A stretch of DNA of 64,000 bases from Pseudoxanthomonas wuyuanensis (GTDB taxonomy: Bacteria > Pseudomonadota > Gammaproteobacteria > Xanthomonadales > Xanthomonadaceae), in contig NZ_OCND01000007.1 in NCBI RefSeq assembly GCF_900215535.1, positions 62,001 through 126,000 of the forward strand. Reading direction: 5' to 3'. The position numbers and the translations under genes were made by a program. Under the pieces are notes generated by a model. The model was not told where the DNA came from. It did not search any database and saw only the letters and a list, made by a program, of their open reading frames with translations. Shown in pieces: positions 63,455-64,000 of this stretch (positions are counted from its first letter, which is position 1; each line of letters opens with the position of its first letter).

Positions 63455-64000
63455 CTACTTCTTCATCATCCGGTCGCGCGCCGCCTTGAACTCGCTGCCT
63501 TCGTACCAGTTGGGCCACTGGTTGCCGCCGGCCAGCTGCTTGCCGACGCCGTACAGCGCCTGCAGGTCCTGCACGGTGCCGTCCAGTTTCCAGGTTTCCG
63601 GGTAGTACTGGTCGCTGGGGCCGTGGTAGTGCTTGGCGTAGTCGTTGGCGGCCTGCTTGCCGGCTTCGGTGCCGCCTTCCAGCAGGTCCTCGCCGCCATC
63701 GGCGTACAGCGCCGGCACGCCGGCCTTGGCGAAATTGAAGTGATCCGAGCGGAAGTAGAAACCGCTCTGCACCGAGGCCTCGCCGCGCAGCGTGCGGCCC
63801 TGTTCGGCGGCGATCGGCTTCAGGATGTCTTCCAGCTCCGAACTGCCGTAACCGGTGACGATGAAGTCGCGGGCCTTGCCGGCCACCGACATCGCGTCGA
63901 TGTTGATCACGCCGGCAATCTTGTCCAGCGGAAAGGTCGGGTGCGCCACGTAGTACTTGGAGCCCAGCAGGCCCGATTCCTCCAGCGTCACCGCGATGAA
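63455..64000 (-). CDS. M28-family zinc peptidase, C-terminal part
   Basis: The reading frame enters from the right edge, so only the last about 181 residues are seen. FIAVTLEESGLLGS holds the catalytic/metal Glu pair of M28 aminopeptidases (usually TAEE-x-G-LLGS). It is followed by INIDAMSV with a metal Asp, and FYFRSDHFNFAKAGVPALYADGG with the late histidine. The family removes N-terminal residues from peptides, usually in the periplasm or outside. The N-terminal part and any signal lie beyond 64000. Confidence 0.88.
   Translation of the reverse strand, partial: FIAVTLEESGLLGSKYYVAHPTFPLDKIAGVINIDAMSVAGKARDFIVTGYGSSELEDILKPIAAEQGRTLRGEASVQSGFYFRSDHFNFAKAGVPALYADGGEDLLEGGTEAGKQAANDYAKHYHGPSDQYYPETWKLDGTVQDLQALYGVGKQLAGGNQWPNWYEGSEFKAARDRMMKK

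Overview
The window is a GC-rich chromosomal segment from a gammaproteobacterium of the Xanthomonadaceae/Lysobacteraceae type. The evidence is an Ax21-family outer-membrane protein, a 2-Cys OhrR of the Xanthomonas kind, a full oleABCD olefin cluster, a sigma-54/NtrC nitrogen regulon, hemDXY, secB-gpsA and ubiJ-ubiB in gammaproteobacterial order, and dispersed GGGAGCGAC-type hairpin repeats. The species cannot be named from the sequence alone. No tRNA, rRNA, CRISPR array, phage or transposase gene was found.

Layout. 1-5.8 kb holds housekeeping genes: a thioesterase end, a PlsC-like acyltransferase, a YheT-like hydrolase, a TPR-sulfotransferase, a PEBP-family protein and a META/DUF4377 lipoprotein. 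5.9-13.2 kb holds uppP and then a nitrogen-control block, glnA, P-II, amtB, ntrB, ntrC. It has a textbook sigma-54 promoter, paired NtrC boxes before glnA, and a third NtrC box inside a large palindrome at the start of ntrB. 13.3-22.7 kb holds sodC, an unknown protein, a FadI-like thiolase, hemDXY, a thioesterase, a rhodanese, secB and gpsA. 23-25.4 kb holds the Ax21-family porin and a PAS-PAS-GGDEF diguanylate cyclase.

25.5-39.6 kb is a two-armed divergent locus that looks built to take up and dismantle peptidoglycan stem peptides. The leftward arm encodes an NlpC/P60 endopeptidase, an L-Ala-D/L-Glu-type dipeptide epimerase, an RpiR/SIS regulator, an L,D-transpeptidase-fold protein and an amino-acid permease. 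The rightward arm encodes a transglutaminase-like protein, a TonB-dependent receptor, a serine beta-lactamase-fold hydrolase, a VanX-type D-Ala-D-Ala dipeptidase and a D-amino-acid dehydrogenase. Several genes overlap by 4-8 bases. An AT-rich inverted repeat and a small MITE-like element lie between the arms.

40-47.8 kb holds an organic-peroxide module (ohrR, ohr, alpha/beta hydrolase) with two related 18-bp operator palindromes, then trmL, a small secreted protein made of three 26-residue repeats, an SDR, an M16 protease and a DUF4156 lipoprotein. 48-55.3 kb is the oleABCD pathway, which makes long-chain olefins from two acyl-CoAs through a beta-lactone. It is interrupted by a Fic AMPylase, a 221-bp tandem duplication that copies the end of oleB, a reverse-strand YkgJ-type gene, and a 531-bp cassette with 47-bp inverted ends carrying a DUF559 nuclease-like gene. 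55.4-64 kb holds a DUF1328 membrane peptide, ubiJ-ubiB, an AmiD-like amidase, a second M16 protease, a TruC-like pseudouridine synthase, a MAPEG protein and the end of an M28 peptidase.

The most unusual features are the DUF559 inverted-repeat cassette inside the ole cluster, the peptidoglycan-peptide scavenging locus, and two places where the 3' end of a gene has been copied together with intergenic hairpin DNA (glnA and oleB).
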